Below the pieces are notes generated by a model. The model was given only the letters and a program-made list of their open reading frames with translations. It made no database searches and was not told the origin of the DNA. From NCBI RefSeq assembly GCF_000719135.1, contig NZ_JOEK01000001.1:744001-808000 (forward strand): a stretch of DNA of 64,000 bases. Reading direction: 5' to 3'. This DNA comes from Streptomyces avicenniae (lineage in GTDB: Bacteria > Actinomycetota > Actinomycetes > Streptomycetales > Streptomycetaceae). Positions 1 through 8,807 of this stretch are shown one piece after another (positions within the stretch are counted from its first letter, which is position 1; every line of letters starts with the position of its first letter). The position numbers and the translations under genes are program-made.

Positions 1-326
1 GCGACCTGAACCGGATGGCGCGGCAGCAGGAGTTCCTCGGCCTGGTCTACGACCGGCTCACGGATCAGGGCACACTCACCAACCCGGCGAAGCTCTACCC
101 CGTGCTGTCGGCCGTGACGTCGGCGATCACCGCCGATCCCGGCCTCGACTCGCTGAACGAGCTGCGCGGCCTGCTGACGGACGTGCGCGCGGTGCCGGAC
201 GGCGGGCTCACGTTCCACACCGTGCCGACCGTGCCGCACCCCACCCGGCCGAACCGGCTGGCGCTCGACGGGCCCGCCGCGAGCGGCCTCTTCACGGCGC
301 TGCGCGGGGACACGCCGCTGGACTGA
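1..326 (+). CDS. LytR-CpsA-Psr (LCP) family protein, C-terminal end (partial)
   Basis: The frame is open from the window edge (codons from base 3) to the TGA at 324-326, so the start lies outside. The visible end reads DLNRMARQQEFL, then a helical stretch ending in PNRLALDGPAASGLF. The R-x-x-RQQ element followed by about 90 residues is typical of the C-terminal half of LCP enzymes, which transfer anionic polymers onto peptidoglycan outside the membrane. The catalytic core arginines and the membrane anchor are not in view, so family assignment rests on this tail only. A methionine at base 15 is internal, not the start. Confidence 0.7.
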   Translation, partial: DLNRMARQQEFLGLVYDRLTDQGTLTNPAKLYPVLSAVTSAITADPGLDSLNELRGLLTDVRAVPDGGLTFHTVPTVPHPTRPNRLALDGPAASGLFTALRGDTPLD

Positions 327-375
327 GCCGTCCGGCCGAGATGCAGGTCACGCGGGGCCGTGCTGGCATGAGGAC

Positions 376-1020
376 ATGATCGTGACGATTGTCGGTGCGG
401 GCTCCATGGCCCGAGGCATAGCCACCCGGGCGCTCATCGGGGGGCACGGCGTCCGGCTCGTGGACCATTCGCACGCGAAGGCCGCCGCGCTGGCCGGGGA
501 TCTGCGCGAGGAGGTCTCCGGGGGCGAGGTGCAGCCGTCGGACGCCATAGCGGTCGAGGACGCGGACATCGTCGTCCTTGCCCTTCCCTGGCCGGCCGGG
601 CGCGAGGTGGTCGCCGAGTACGGCACCGCCCTGGCGGGCTCGGTCGTGGTGGACATCTGCAATCCGGTGGACTTCGCCACCTTCGACGCCCTGGCCGTGC
701 CGCCGGGGACCTCGGCCGCCGAGGAGATCGCCGCGGAGGCGGCGCCGGGCGTGCCGGTCGTGAAGGCGTTCAACACCACTTTCGCGAGCACGTTGCGGTC
801 GGGCCGGGTGGCCGGTCAGCCGCTCGACGTGCTGATCGCGGGCGACGACGAGGACGCCAAGCGGTCCGTCGCGGAGCTGGCCGCCACGGGTGGCCTGCGA
901 CCGCTGGACGTCGGTCCGCTGCGGCGTGCACGTGAGCTGGAGGCATTCCAGTTCCTGCACATGGCGGCGCAGGAACGCCTCGGCCTGAACTGGTCGAGCG
1001 CCGTCAAGATCCTGCCCTGA
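376..1020 (+). CDS. NADPH-dependent F420 reductase-like dinucleotide-binding protein
   Basis: A 214-residue Rossmann protein. The start VTIVGAGSMARG has G7-x-G9-x-x-A12, the nucleotide-binding loop, and residues 40-60 end in a second strand DADIVVLALPW. Later motifs DICNPVD and VVKAFNTTFA match the F420:NADPH oxidoreductase / NADP oxidoreductase coenzyme F420-dependent family, which is usually 200-230 residues, so it looks complete. Expected reaction: hydride exchange between NADPH and F420, or reduction of a small substrate. It stands alone, 49 bases after the LCP gene and 24 before the amidase. The exact substrate cannot be read from sequence. Confidence 0.75.
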   Translation: MIVTIVGAGSMARGIATRALIGGHGVRLVDHSHAKAAALAGDLREEVSGGEVQPSDAIAVEDADIVVLALPWPAGREVVAEYGTALAGSVVVDICNPVDFATFDALAVPPGTSAAEEIAAEAAPGVPVVKAFNTTFASTLRSGRVAGQPLDVLIAGDDEDAKRSVAELAATGGLRPLDVGPLRRARELEAFQFLHMAAQERLGLNWSSAVKILP

Positions 1021-1044
1021 CGGGCCGGGTCGGGAGGGCTTCGC

Positions 1045-1806
1045 ATGTGGTCGTGGTCGCGCCGGGCGCTCGTCTGGGCAGCCGTCATACCCCTCGCCCT
1101 GCTGGTGACGTGGGACGCCCCGCGTCCGGTGGGCGACACGGAACCGTCACGTCCGCGCGCCGCCGAGCGCGTGCTGCCCGCCGTGCAGCAGCAGGCGCCC
1201 GCGCCCGCGGTGATCACGCGGCACAACTGGGGCGCGGACGAGGAGCTGCGCACGGAGGCGGTCACGTACACCGGCGCAGCGCGCGCCGTCTTCGTGCACC
1301 ACACGAACCACCCGGACGACTACGACTGCGACGACGCCCCGGAGATGCTGAAGTCCATGCAGGCGGACCACGTCACCCGGATGGGGTGGGACGACGTCGG
1401 CTACAACTTCGTGGTGGACAAGTGCGGCACCATCTACGAGGGGCGCGGCGGGGGTTACCAGCGCTATGTGATGGGCGCGCACACGACGGGCTTCAACGGG
1501 GACAGCGTGGGCGTCGCCGCGCTCGGCGACTTCGTGGGGACGGTGCCCGACGCGCTGATCACCGGTATCGCCCAGGTGGCCGCGTGGAAGCTGCGCCCGG
1601 GATCCGACCCGCGCGGGCATGTGCGGATGGTGTCCACCAACGACGCGAGCCGTGTGCCCGAGGGGGAGGAGGCCGATCTGGCGGTGGTCTCGGGACACCG
1701 CGACATCGTGGAGACGCACTGCCCGGGCGACGCCCTGTACGCGGAGCTGCCCCGGATCCGGGAGGAGGCGGCCGGGCTCCGGGTCGCGTCCGCCAGGAGA
1801 CGGTGA
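1045..1806 (+). CDS. Secreted PGRP-type N-acetylmuramoyl-L-alanine amidase
   Basis: 253 residues. Residues 1-25 form an N-terminal signal or anchor (MWSWSRR then a hydrophobic run ALVWAAVIPLALLVTW). The catalytic domain opens at RHNWGADEEL and carries the PGRP zinc-site pattern: the first His in VFVHHTNHP, the second in GAHTTGFN and the Cys in HCPGDALY, with the substrate-groove region VGYNFVVDKCGTIYEGRGG. Members cleave the lactyl-Ala bond between glycan and stem peptide of peptidoglycan outside the cell. The stop overlaps the start of the next gene by 4 bases (GTGA), so it is probably co-translated with the PP2C phosphatase. Confidence 0.88.
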   Translation: MWSWSRRALVWAAVIPLALLVTWDAPRPVGDTEPSRPRAAERVLPAVQQQAPAPAVITRHNWGADEELRTEAVTYTGAARAVFVHHTNHPDDYDCDDAPEMLKSMQADHVTRMGWDDVGYNFVVDKCGTIYEGRGGGYQRYVMGAHTTGFNGDSVGVAALGDFVGTVPDALITGIAQVAAWKLRPGSDPRGHVRMVSTNDASRVPEGEEADLAVVSGHRDIVETHCPGDALYAELPRIREEAAGLRVASARRR

Positions 1807-2966
1807 ACATCCCGGGCCGCGACCGCCTGGGCAGCGCCCCTTCCGGCCCGCTGCCCGGTCTCCCGCTGCCCCGGTGGCTGCGCTACCTGCCGATCGTCCT
1901 GCTGGCGGCGGGCGCTGTGGGGCAGGCGCTGGCGCCCAACTGGGTGCAGCTGGTCTTCCTCTTCGCCGCGCTGCCGCCGCTGAGCGGCCTGGTGTACTCC
2001 CCGTGGCAGACCGCCGCGCTGGGTGTGGCGGCGCTCGTGCTGATCACATTGCCCGTGACGAGGCCGCCGCACATCAGCGACGGTGACGTGGTGGCGGTGG
2101 GGGCGATCGTGCTGTTCAGCGTGCTGGTGTCGTGGATCAGGTCGCGCTACACACGGGACCTGGTGCTGGTGCGTGACGTGGCGGAGGCGGCGCAGCGCGC
2201 GGTGCTCCCGCCGCTGCCCGAGCACGTGGGGCCCGTGACGTGCCGTGGCCTGTATCGCCCGGCGCAGGTGGGGACGCTGGTGGGCGGCGACCTGTTCGAC
2301 GTACGGGAGGGGCCGTACGGGGTGCGCGCGCTGGTGGGGGACGTGCGGGGGCACGGGCTCGCGGCGGTGGGCACGGTGGCGGCCATCCTGGGGGCGTTCC
2401 GTGAGGCGGTGCTCGACGAGCCGGAGCTGCAGGGCGTCGCGGCGCGGCTGGACCGGCGGCTGCGCGTGGACGCGGAGAGCGGCCTGGGGCGCGAGGAGAG
2501 CGAGGTGGAGGCGGGGACGGAGCTGTTCGCCACGGCGCTGTTGATCGAGTACGCGCCGCAGGGCGGGGAGGTGCGGATCGTGCAGTGCGGGCATCCGCCG
2601 CCGCTGCTGGTCAGGGACGGGGAGGTGTGCGAGGTGGACGTCGAGTCGGCGCCGCCCCTGGGACTCGGCTCCGAGGTTCCCACCGGTCCCGCGGTGGCGT
2701 CCGTATCCTTGCGGGCGGGCGACGTCCTGTTCGGCTACACGGACGGCGTGACCGAGGCGCGGAACGGCGCGGGCACGTTCTACCCGCTGGAGGACAGGCT
2801 GCGCAGGCTGCTGGGCGGGCGGGCCTCGCCGCCCGGCGGGGTGATCGACCTCGTGTGGCGTGATCTCACCGGATTCGCGGACGCGCTCCAGGACGACGTG
2901 GCGATGCTCGCGCTGGGTTTCTCGGCCCCCTGGCGGCCCGCCGAGACGGGGCCCGTCCGGACCTGA
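1803..2966 (+). CDS. Membrane PP2C-family (SpoIIE-type) serine phosphatase
   Basis: Start is GTG at 1803, overlapping the amidase stop as GTGA; the same frame is open further upstream but that part is the shadow of the amidase. The 387-residue product has about four hydrophobic segments in residues 20-115 (the last is VAVGAIVLFSVLVSWIRSRY), then a SpoIIE-type phosphatase domain. Metal-binding motifs are all present: GGDLFDV, GDVRGHGLAA, CGHPPPLL, GYTDGVTEAR and DDVAMLAL. Such proteins dephosphorylate anti-sigma antagonist proteins or other phosphoserine proteins. There is no PAS, GAF or HAMP sensor, so the membrane part itself is the likely input. Substrate unknown. Confidence 0.85.
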   Translation: MNIPGRDRLGSAPSGPLPGLPLPRWLRYLPIVLLAAGAVGQALAPNWVQLVFLFAALPPLSGLVYSPWQTAALGVAALVLITLPVTRPPHISDGDVVAVGAIVLFSVLVSWIRSRYTRDLVLVRDVAEAAQRAVLPPLPEHVGPVTCRGLYRPAQVGTLVGGDLFDVREGPYGVRALVGDVRGHGLAAVGTVAAILGAFREAVLDEPELQGVAARLDRRLRVDAESGLGREESEVEAGTELFATALLIEYAPQGGEVRIVQCGHPPPLLVRDGEVCEVDVESAPPLGLGSEVPTGPAVASVSLRAGDVLFGYTDGVTEARNGAGTFYPLEDRLRRLLGGRASPPGGVIDLVWRDLTGFADALQDDVAMLALGFSAPWRPAETGPVRT

Positions 2967-2985
2967 GCATAAGAAGCGGATAAGA

Positions 2986-3058
2986 GTTGAGCCGACGCGG
3001 CTCAGGTCATTTGACTGACGGTGCCGGCTGAGGCAGTCTTGAGTCAGATCCGCTCAAG
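2986..3058 (+). promoter_or_regulatory. dnaK operon promoter region with HspR (HAIR) operators
   Basis: At 3038-3058 the sequence is CTTGAGT-N7-GCTCAAG, one base off the HAIR consensus CTTGAGT-N7-ACTCAAG bound by HspR. A second, weaker copy with the same 7-base spacing, GTTGAGC-N7-GCTCAGG, lies at 2986-3006. A TTGACT hexamer at 3011-3016 sits between them and may be the -35 box. The dnaK start codon follows at 3081, with AGCTGGAGG as ribosome binding site around 3063-3071. HspR is encoded last in this operon, so this is an autoregulatory loop. Confidence 0.9.
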
Positions 3059-3080
3059 CTAACAGCTGGAGGAAACCGAA

Positions 3081-4946
3081 ATGGCACGTGCGGTCGGCAT
3101 CGACCTGGGCACGACGAACTCTGTCGTCAGTGTGCTCGAAGGCGGTGAGTCCACCGTCATCACCAACGCCGAGGGCGCCAGGACCACGCCGTCCGTCGTC
3201 GCCTTCGCGAAGAACGGCGAGGTACTGGTCGGCGAGGTCGCCAAGCGCCAGGCGGTCACGAACGTGGACCGGACCATCCGCTCGGTGAAGCGCCACATCG
3301 GCACCGACTGGAAGATCGGGCTCGACGGCAAGGACTTCAACCCGCAGCAGATCAGCGCCTTCATCCTCCAGAAGCTGAAGCGCGACGCGGAGGCCTACCT
3401 GGGCGAGAAGGTCACCGACGCGGTGATCACCGTCCCGGCGTACTTCAACGACCACGAGCGCCAGGCCACCAAGGAGGCCGGTGAGATCGCCGGTCTGAAC
3501 GTCCTGCGCATCGTCAACGAGCCGACGGCCGCCGCCCTCGCCTACGGGCTGGAGAAGGACGACCAGACCATCCTGGTCTTCGACCTCGGCGGTGGCACGT
3601 TCGACGTGTCGCTGCTGGAGATCGGCGACGGCGTGGTCGAGGTCAAGGCGACCAACGGCGACAACCACCTCGGTGGTGACGACTGGGACCAGCGCATCGT
3701 GGACCACCTGGTCCGCCAGTTCGCGAACGCCCACGGCGTGGACCTGTCCAAGGACAAGATGGCCCTCCAGCGGCTCCGCGAGTCCGCCGAGAAGGCGAAG
3801 ATCGAGCTGTCCTCGTCCACCGAGACGACGATCAACCTGCCCTACATCACGGCGTCGGCCGAGGGCCCGCTGCACATGGACGAGAAGCTCACCAGGGCGC
3901 AGTTCCAGCAGCTGACCGCCGACCTGCTCGAACGCTGCAAGGTCCCGTTCAACAACGTCATCAAGGACGCGCGCATCCAGCTGTCCGAGATCGACCACGT
4001 GGTCCTCGTCGGCGGCTCGACGCGTATGCCCGCCGTGGCCGAGCTGGTGCGTGAGCTGACCGGCGGCAAGGACGCCAACAAGGGCGTGAACCCGGACGAG
4101 GTCGTCGCCATCGGCGCCACCCTCCAGGCCGGTGTCCTGAAGGGTGAGGTCAAGGACGTCCTGCTCCTCGACGTCACCCCGCTGTCCCTCGGCATCGAGA
4201 CCAAGGGCGGCATCATGACGAAGCTGATCGAGCGCAACACCACGATCCCGACCAAGCGCTCCGAGATCTTCACCACGGCCGAGGACAACCAGCCGTCGGT
4301 CCAGATCCAGGTCTACCAGGGCGAGCGCGAGATCGCCGCCTACAACAAGAAGCTCGGCATGTTCGAGCTGACCGGCCTGCCCCCGGCGCCGCGCGGCGTG
4401 CCGCAGATCGAGGTCACCTTCGACATCGACGCGAACGGCATCATGCACGTCTCGGCGAAGGACCTGGGCACCGGCAAGGAGCAGCGGATGACCGTCACCG
4501 GCGGCTCCGCGCTGCCGAAGGACGACATCGAGCGCATGATGCGCGACGCCGAGCAGTACGCCGACGAGGACTCGCGCCGCCGTGAGGCCGCCGAGACCCG
4601 CAACCAGGCGGAGCAGCTCGTCTACACCACCGAGAACTTCATCAAGGAGAACTCGGAGAAGGTCCCGGCCGACGTCAGGGAAGAGGTCGAGGCGGCCGTC
4701 GGCGAGCTGAAGGAGAAGCTCAAGGGCGAGGACACCGCGGCCATCCGCGAGGCGTCGGAGAAGGTCGCGGCGACCAGCCAGAAGCTCGGCCAGGCCCTCT
4801 ACGCCGACGCGCAGGCGGCGCAGGCCGCCGGTGGCACCGGCACCGAGAGCGCGCCGGGCGGCACCGCGACCGGCCAGGCCGACGACGACGTCGTGGACGC
4901 GGAGATCGTGGACGACGACAAGCCGAAGGGCGGTGCCGGCGCGTGA
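3081..4946 (+). CDS. dnaK: Hsp70 chaperone DnaK
   Basis: 621 residues, the usual size for actinobacterial DnaK. ATPase landmarks are GIDLGTTNS near residue 7, [14 protein letters not shown], the phosphate loop [10 protein letters not shown] and [12 protein letters not shown]. The linker [16 protein letters not shown] leads into the substrate-binding domain. The lid ends in an acidic tail [15 protein letters not shown]. DnaK folds and holds client proteins with DnaJ and GrpE, and in Streptomyces it is also a co-repressor for HspR. Its TGA overlaps the GTG of grpE. Expression is expected to rise on heat shock through the upstream HAIR sites. Confidence 0.99.
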   Translation: MARAVGIDLGTTNSVVSVLEGGESTVITNAEGARTTPSVVAFAKNGEVLVGEVAKRQAVTNVDRTIRSVKRHIGTDWKIGLDGKDFNPQQISAFILQKLKRDAEAYLGEKVTDAVITVPAYFNDHERQATKEAGEIAGLNVLRIVNEPTAAALAYGLEKDDQTILVFDLGGGTFDVSLLEIGDGVVEVKATNGDNHLGGDDWDQRIVDHLVRQFANAHGVDLSKDKMALQRLRESAEKAKIELSSSTETTINLPYITASAEGPLHMDEKLTRAQFQQLTADLLERCKVPFNNVIKDARIQLSEIDHVVLVGGSTRMPAVAELVRELTGGKDANKGVNPDEVVAIGATLQAGVLKGEVKDVLLLDVTPLSLGIETKGGIMTKLIERNTTIPTKRSEIFTTAEDNQPSVQIQVYQGEREIAAYNKKLGMFELTGLPPAPRGVPQIEVTFDIDANGIMHVSAKDLGTGKEQRMTVTGGSALPKDDIERMMRDAEQYADEDSRRREAAETRNQAEQLVYTTENFIKENSEKVPADVREEVEAAVGELKEKLKGEDTAAIREASEKVAATSQKLGQALYADAQAAQAAGGTGTESAPGGTATGQADDDVVDAEIVDDDKPKGGAGA

Positions 4947-5650
4947 CGCAGGACCCCCAGGGCTTCGACAAGGAGCCCGAAGAGGTCCAGGAGGCGGAGG
5001 CGGGCGCCGAAGGGCTGCCCGCCGACCCCACCGGGACCGAGGGCGGCGACGCCGCCGCCCCGGCCGGGGAGCCGGAGGCCACCACCCCCGAGCCGGGCGT
5101 CCAGGAGCTGAAGGACGTGCCCGGCCTGGCGGAGGCGGCGCTGACCGCGCAGCTCGACCAGGCGCGGACGGCGCTCGCCGAGCGCACCCAGGACCTGCAG
5201 CGGCTCCAGGCGGAGTTCCAGAACTACCGCCGCCGGGTCGAGCGGGACCGGGTCGCCGTCAAGGAGGTGGCGGTCGCCAATCTCCTGACGGAGCTGCTGC
5301 CGGTGCTCGACGACATCGGCCGCGCCCGGGACCACGGCGAGCTGGTCGGCGGCTTCAAGCAGGTCGCCGAGTCGCTTGAGGTCGTCGCGGCCAAAATGGG
5401 CCTCGCGCAGTTCGGCAAGGAGGGCGAGCCCTTCGACCCGATGATCCACGAGGCGCTGATGCACAGCTACTCGCCGGACGTCACGGAGACGACCTGCGTG
5501 CAGGTCCTCCAGCCTGGGTATCGCATCGGCGAACGCACCATCAGGCCGGCCCGCGTGGGCGTGGCCGAGCCGCAGCCGGGGAAGCCCGCCGAGGCGCAGG
5601 ACGAGAGCACGGTGGAGAAGGACGGTGGCGGTGCCCCGGACGAGGGCTGA
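4943..5650 (+). CDS. grpE: Nucleotide exchange factor GrpE
   Basis: 235 residues starting at GTG 4943, overlapping the dnaK stop by 4 bases (GTGA). The first 70 residues are acidic and low-complexity (repeated E, G, A, P), longer than in E. coli GrpE but common in actinobacteria. The coiled-coil dimer region runs from about 70 to 110 and contains [18 protein letters not shown]. The beta-domain has [13 protein letters not shown] and the signature [18 protein letters not shown]. GrpE exchanges ADP for ATP on DnaK and acts as a thermosensor. Its role is secured by position inside the dnaK operon. Confidence 0.97.
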   Translation: MTQDPQGFDKEPEEVQEAEAGAEGLPADPTGTEGGDAAAPAGEPEATTPEPGVQELKDVPGLAEAALTAQLDQARTALAERTQDLQRLQAEFQNYRRRVERDRVAVKEVAVANLLTELLPVLDDIGRARDHGELVGGFKQVAESLEVVAAKMGLAQFGKEGEPFDPMIHEALMHSYSPDVTETTCVQVLQPGYRIGERTIRPARVGVAEPQPGKPAEAQDESTVEKDGGGAPDEG

Positions 5651-5692
5651 CGCCACCGGCCCCGGACGGGCACGGAAGGAGGGGCGCCGGGG

Positions 5693-6886
5693 ATGAGCAC
5701 CAAGGACTTCATCGAGAAGGACTACTACAAGGTCCTCGGCGTCCCCCGGGACGCGACCGAGGCGGAGATCAAGAAGGCGTACCGCAAGCTCGCGCGGGAG
5801 AACCACCCGGACGCCAACCGGGGGGACACCGCCTCCGAGGACCGGTTCAAGGACGTCTCCGAGGCGTACGACGTCCTCGGGGACGCCAAGCGCCGCAAGG
5901 AGTACGACGAGGCGCGGGCGCTGTTCGGCAGCGGCGGCTTCCGGCCCGGCGGGGCCGGGGGCGGCCCCGGCGGGCAGTTCAACTTCGACCTGAGCGACCT
6001 GTTCGGCGGCGCGCAGCCGCCGCCCGGGGGCGGCACCACGGGCGGGGCCGGCGGCTTCGGCGGCGGCATCGGGGACGTCTTCGGCGGCCTGTTCAACCGG
6101 GGCACCGGCACGCGTACGGCGCCCCGGCGCGGTCAGGACATCGAGTCCGAGGTGACGCTCAGCTTCACCGAGGCCGTCTCCGGCGCGACGGTGCCGCTGC
6201 GGATGTCGTCCAGCGCGGCCTGCAAGGCGTGCCAGGGCACCGGAGACCGCAACGGCACGCCACGGGTGTGCCCCACCTGTGTCGGCACCGGCCAGGTCAG
6301 CCGGGGCGGCGGGGGCGGGTTCTCGCTCACCGACCCCTGCGTGGACTGCAAGGGCCGCGGCCTGATCGCGCAGGACCCCTGCGCCGTCTGCCGGGGCAGT
6401 GGCCGGGCGACCAGCCAGCGGACCATGCAGGTGCGCATCCCGCCGGGTGTGGACGACGGGCAGCGCATCCGGCTGCGCGGCAAGGGCGCTCCCGGCGAGC
6501 ACGGCGGGCCGGGCGGCGATCTCTACGTGATCGTCCACGTGGACGAGCATCCGGTCTTCGGCCGCCGTGGCGACAATCTGACCATCACGGTGCCGGTGAC
6601 CTTTCCGGAGGCCGCGCTCGGTGGTGAGATCAAGGTGCCGACGCTCGGCGGCCCCCCGGTCACCTTGAAGCTGCCGCCCGGCACACCCCCGGGCCGCACG
6701 ATGCGCGCGCGCGGCAAGGGGGCCGTGCGCAAGGACGGCACCCGGGGCGACCTGCTGGTCACCGTCGAGGTGGCCGTGCCGCGCGAGGTGGGGGACGACG
6801 CCAGGAAGGCGCTGGACGAGTACCGCACCGCCATGGCGGGGGAGGACCCTCGGGCAGGGCTGTTCGAGGCCGCGAAGGGAGAGTGA
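5693..6886 (+). CDS. dnaJ: Hsp40 co-chaperone DnaJ
   Basis: 397 residues. The J-domain is near the N-terminus (DYYKVLGVPRDATEAEIKKA, then the HPD motif in ENHPDANRG). A Gly/Phe-rich linker follows at about residues 75-140. The zinc region has four CxxCxG-type repeats: CKACQGTG, CPTCVGTG, CVDCKGRG and CAVCRGSG. The C-terminal client-binding domains complete the protein, so it is a full type I DnaJ. It delivers substrates to DnaK and stimulates its ATPase. It starts 42 bases after grpE and ends 4 bases before hspR, in one operon. Confidence 0.98.
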   Translation: MSTKDFIEKDYYKVLGVPRDATEAEIKKAYRKLARENHPDANRGDTASEDRFKDVSEAYDVLGDAKRRKEYDEARALFGSGGFRPGGAGGGPGGQFNFDLSDLFGGAQPPPGGGTTGGAGGFGGGIGDVFGGLFNRGTGTRTAPRRGQDIESEVTLSFTEAVSGATVPLRMSSSAACKACQGTGDRNGTPRVCPTCVGTGQVSRGGGGGFSLTDPCVDCKGRGLIAQDPCAVCRGSGRATSQRTMQVRIPPGVDDGQRIRLRGKGAPGEHGGPGGDLYVIVHVDEHPVFGRRGDNLTITVPVTFPEAALGGEIKVPTLGGPPVTLKLPPGTPPGRTMRARGKGAVRKDGTRGDLLVTVEVAVPREVGDDARKALDEYRTAMAGEDPRAGLFEAAKGE

Positions 6887-6890
6887 CGAG

Positions 6891-7343
6891 ATGGACGGCC
6901 GGCACGGACAGAGCGGCAATCCCTACGAACTGACCGAAGACACCCCGGTGTACGTCATCTCCGTCGCCGCACAGCTCTCGGGACTCCACCCGCAGACGCT
7001 GCGGCAGTACGACCGGCTCGGCCTGGTCTCGCCCGACCGGGCGGCCGGGCGCGGGCGGCGCTACTCGGCCCGGGACATCCAGCTGCTGCGCCAGGTGCAG
7101 CGGCTGTCCCAGGACGAGGGCATCAACCTGGCCGGGATCAAACGGATCATCGAGCTGGAGAACCAGGTCGCCGCGCTCCAGGCGAAGGTGGTGGAGCTCC
7201 AGCAGGCGGTGGAGGGCGCGGCGCTCGCCATGCGGCAGGCCGAGGCCCAGGTGCACGCCTCGTACCGGCGCGACCTCGTGCCGTACCAGGACGTGCGCCA
7301 GTCCGCCGCGATCGTCGTCTGGCGCCCCGACAGGGGGCGTTGA
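6891..7343 (+). CDS. hspR: MerR-family heat-shock repressor HspR
   Basis: 150 residues. The N-terminal MerR-type helix-turn-helix is clear: VYVISVAAQLSGLHPQTLRQ, then YDRLGLVSPDRAAGRGRRYS. It is followed by SARDIQLLRQVQRL and a coiled coil (ELENQVAALQAKVVELQQAV) for dimerisation. HspR binds HAIR inverted repeats, needs DnaK as co-repressor, and controls the dnaK operon, clpB and often lon in Streptomyces. Both the dnaK and clpB HAIR sites are visible in this window. The gene is 4 bases after dnaJ. A strong convergent hairpin follows its stop. Confidence 0.97.
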   Translation: MDGRHGQSGNPYELTEDTPVYVISVAAQLSGLHPQTLRQYDRLGLVSPDRAAGRGRRYSARDIQLLRQVQRLSQDEGINLAGIKRIIELENQVAALQAKVVELQQAVEGAALAMRQAEAQVHASYRRDLVPYQDVRQSAAIVVWRPDRGR

Positions 7344-7353
7344 CCGGCGCCGA

Positions 7354-7397
7354 CGCCCGCTGACCGCGTCGGGTCCGCCCGCGCGCGTCAGCGGGCG
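7354..7397. terminator. Bidirectional hairpin between hspR and the 7.4-8.6 kb gene
   Basis: CGCCCGCTGAC at 7354-7364 is perfectly complementary to GTCAGCGGGCG at 7387-7397, an 11-pair stem with a 22-base loop. The right arm covers the stop codon of the convergent minus-strand gene. There is no T-run, as is usual for Streptomyces terminators. Confidence 0.7.
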
Positions 7398-8605
7398 GAG
7401 GCGTCCGGCGTCCAGTGCGCGCGCACGTCGGCCCAGTCCTCGACACTGTCCGGGTCGCCGCGCCAGTGGCCGAGCGTACGGGCGGCGGTGGCCGTGTCGC
7501 GGACCCAGGCCGTCGCGTCCGGCAGCCAGCCCGCCAGGACGGTCCAGCCGTCCTCGACGGGCAGCGCCAGGCCGAAGGCGGCGAGGCACGCGCCGACGGT
7601 GACGTGCACGCCGTCGTAGTGCGCGGCGAGCGCTTCCCAGTCCGGCAGGTACCAGGGGCCTTCGCGGCCGGTCCAGGCGCGCCACTCGCCGTCGTGCGTG
7701 CCGGTGACGTCGCGCGGGAAGCGGGCGACGAGCGCCTGCCAGTCGGCGGGGCCCCGGATCTCGGCGACCCGCGCGGCGGGGTCGATCTCCAGGCGGTCCA
7801 CCCGCACCTTCGTCCCGGCGGCCGGGACGCCGCTGTCCACGTAGCGGACGAACTCGATGCTCGGCACGTCCGCGCGGCCCCCGGTCGTCCAGGTCCCGTG
7901 CGCGAAATCCGGCGCCGACCACCAGAAGGCGCCGATGCGGTGGCCGGGGGGCGGGCGGTGGGGCAGGCGCGCCAGGTGCTGCGCGCGGGCCTCGGCCATG
8001 GAACGCCGTACGGCCGCCCCGATCCCGCCCCGCGGCGCGGACCCGGGCCCCGACCCGGTGGCGACGAGGCGCCGCTGGTCGCCGCGTGCCACCGGGGACC
8101 ACCAGGTCTCGGCGGCGGGCGACGCGGCCAGCGCGGCGGCGAGGGGCCGCAACTCCTCGGCGGCCAGCGCGCTCAGGCTCCACAGCTCGGGATCGCCGCT
8201 CCGGAAGCCGAACAGGAAGGAGACGTCGGCCAGTTTCAACAGACCGTTTTCTTCGTCCAGTTCACTCAGCCGGTGCCAGGCGCCGCGGGCGACACGTTCG
8301 CGGAGCACGGCGCGCACCTCTTCCGCCGGTACGTCCCGGGCGCGCCGCCCCTCCAGGGGCATGATCTCCCGGAACGTGTTGTCGAGCATGTCGTACGCCA
8401 GCCGCCCGGTGCCCGGCGCCCTGCTCAGCCCCAGCGCGGCGAACAGGGTCTCCGCCGCGGAGTCCTCACCGGCCCAGTCCTCGTCGGGACTGTCCAGGAA
8501 GGTGAGGAGCAGGTGCCGTCCCAACGGCCCTCCGAGGAGCAGCCGTTCCCGTTCGGCGTGGTCGGGCGGAGTGGCGTCTGCCGGGGGCACGTCCATGGTG
8601 GTCAT
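7388..8605 (-). CDS. Conserved hypothetical protein, unknown function
   Basis: 405 residues if started at the ATG at 8605 (MTTMDVPP); a second ATG three codons later is equally possible. I do not recognise the family. There is no signal peptide or membrane segment. It is rich in Trp and Arg, with notable strings FLFGFRSGDPELWSLSALA, IGAFWWSAPDFAHGTW, YLPDWEALAAHYDGVHVTVG and a Trp-rich C-terminus (WADVRAHW). Acidic and aromatic content suggests a soluble globular protein. It is transcribed alone toward hspR. An 18-base palindrome 51 bases upstream of the start may regulate it. Confidence 0.75.
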   Translation of the reverse strand: MTTMDVPPADATPPDHAERERLLLGGPLGRHLLLTFLDSPDEDWAGEDSAAETLFAALGLSRAPGTGRLAYDMLDNTFREIMPLEGRRARDVPAEEVRAVLRERVARGAWHRLSELDEENGLLKLADVSFLFGFRSGDPELWSLSALAAEELRPLAAALAASPAAETWWSPVARGDQRRLVATGSGPGSAPRGGIGAAVRRSMAEARAQHLARLPHRPPPGHRIGAFWWSAPDFAHGTWTTGGRADVPSIEFVRYVDSGVPAAGTKVRVDRLEIDPAARVAEIRGPADWQALVARFPRDVTGTHDGEWRAWTGREGPWYLPDWEALAAHYDGVHVTVGACLAAFGLALPVEDGWTVLAGWLPDATAWVRDTATAARTLGHWRGDPDSVEDWADVRAHWTPDASAR

Positions 8606-8656
8606 CGTACGAACGCAGGTGCGGTACCGCGACAAGAATGACATGGCGTCCACGGG

Positions 8657-8674
8657 CGTTCCCGTGCGGGAACG
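8657..8674. promoter_or_regulatory. Perfect 18-base palindrome, candidate operator
   Basis: CGTTCCCG-TG-CGGGAACG at 8657-8674 has 8-base arms with no mismatch. It lies 51 bases upstream of the unknown minus-strand gene and in the 202-base gap before the PAP2 gene. No regulator gene is adjacent, so the binding protein is unknown. The rest of 8606-8807 shows no other clear element. Confidence 0.5.
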
Positions 8675-8807
8675 GTCATGCCCGGTGCCCGTGCCGGACC
8701 GCCCGGTGCGTCCACAGGCGTGACGACGGCGGGTTGTTCTCGCCGCCCTCGCCCGTCCTCCGCCCCGTCGCGCGTTCGCCGATTCGCGGACGGGAACACA
8801 GCACACT

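Noticed and set aside
1047..1802. Upstream extension of the PP2C frame to 1047 (639 codons)
   Set aside because: The added part is the shadow of the amidase gene in another frame; the GTG at 1803 with GTGA overlap is the natural start.
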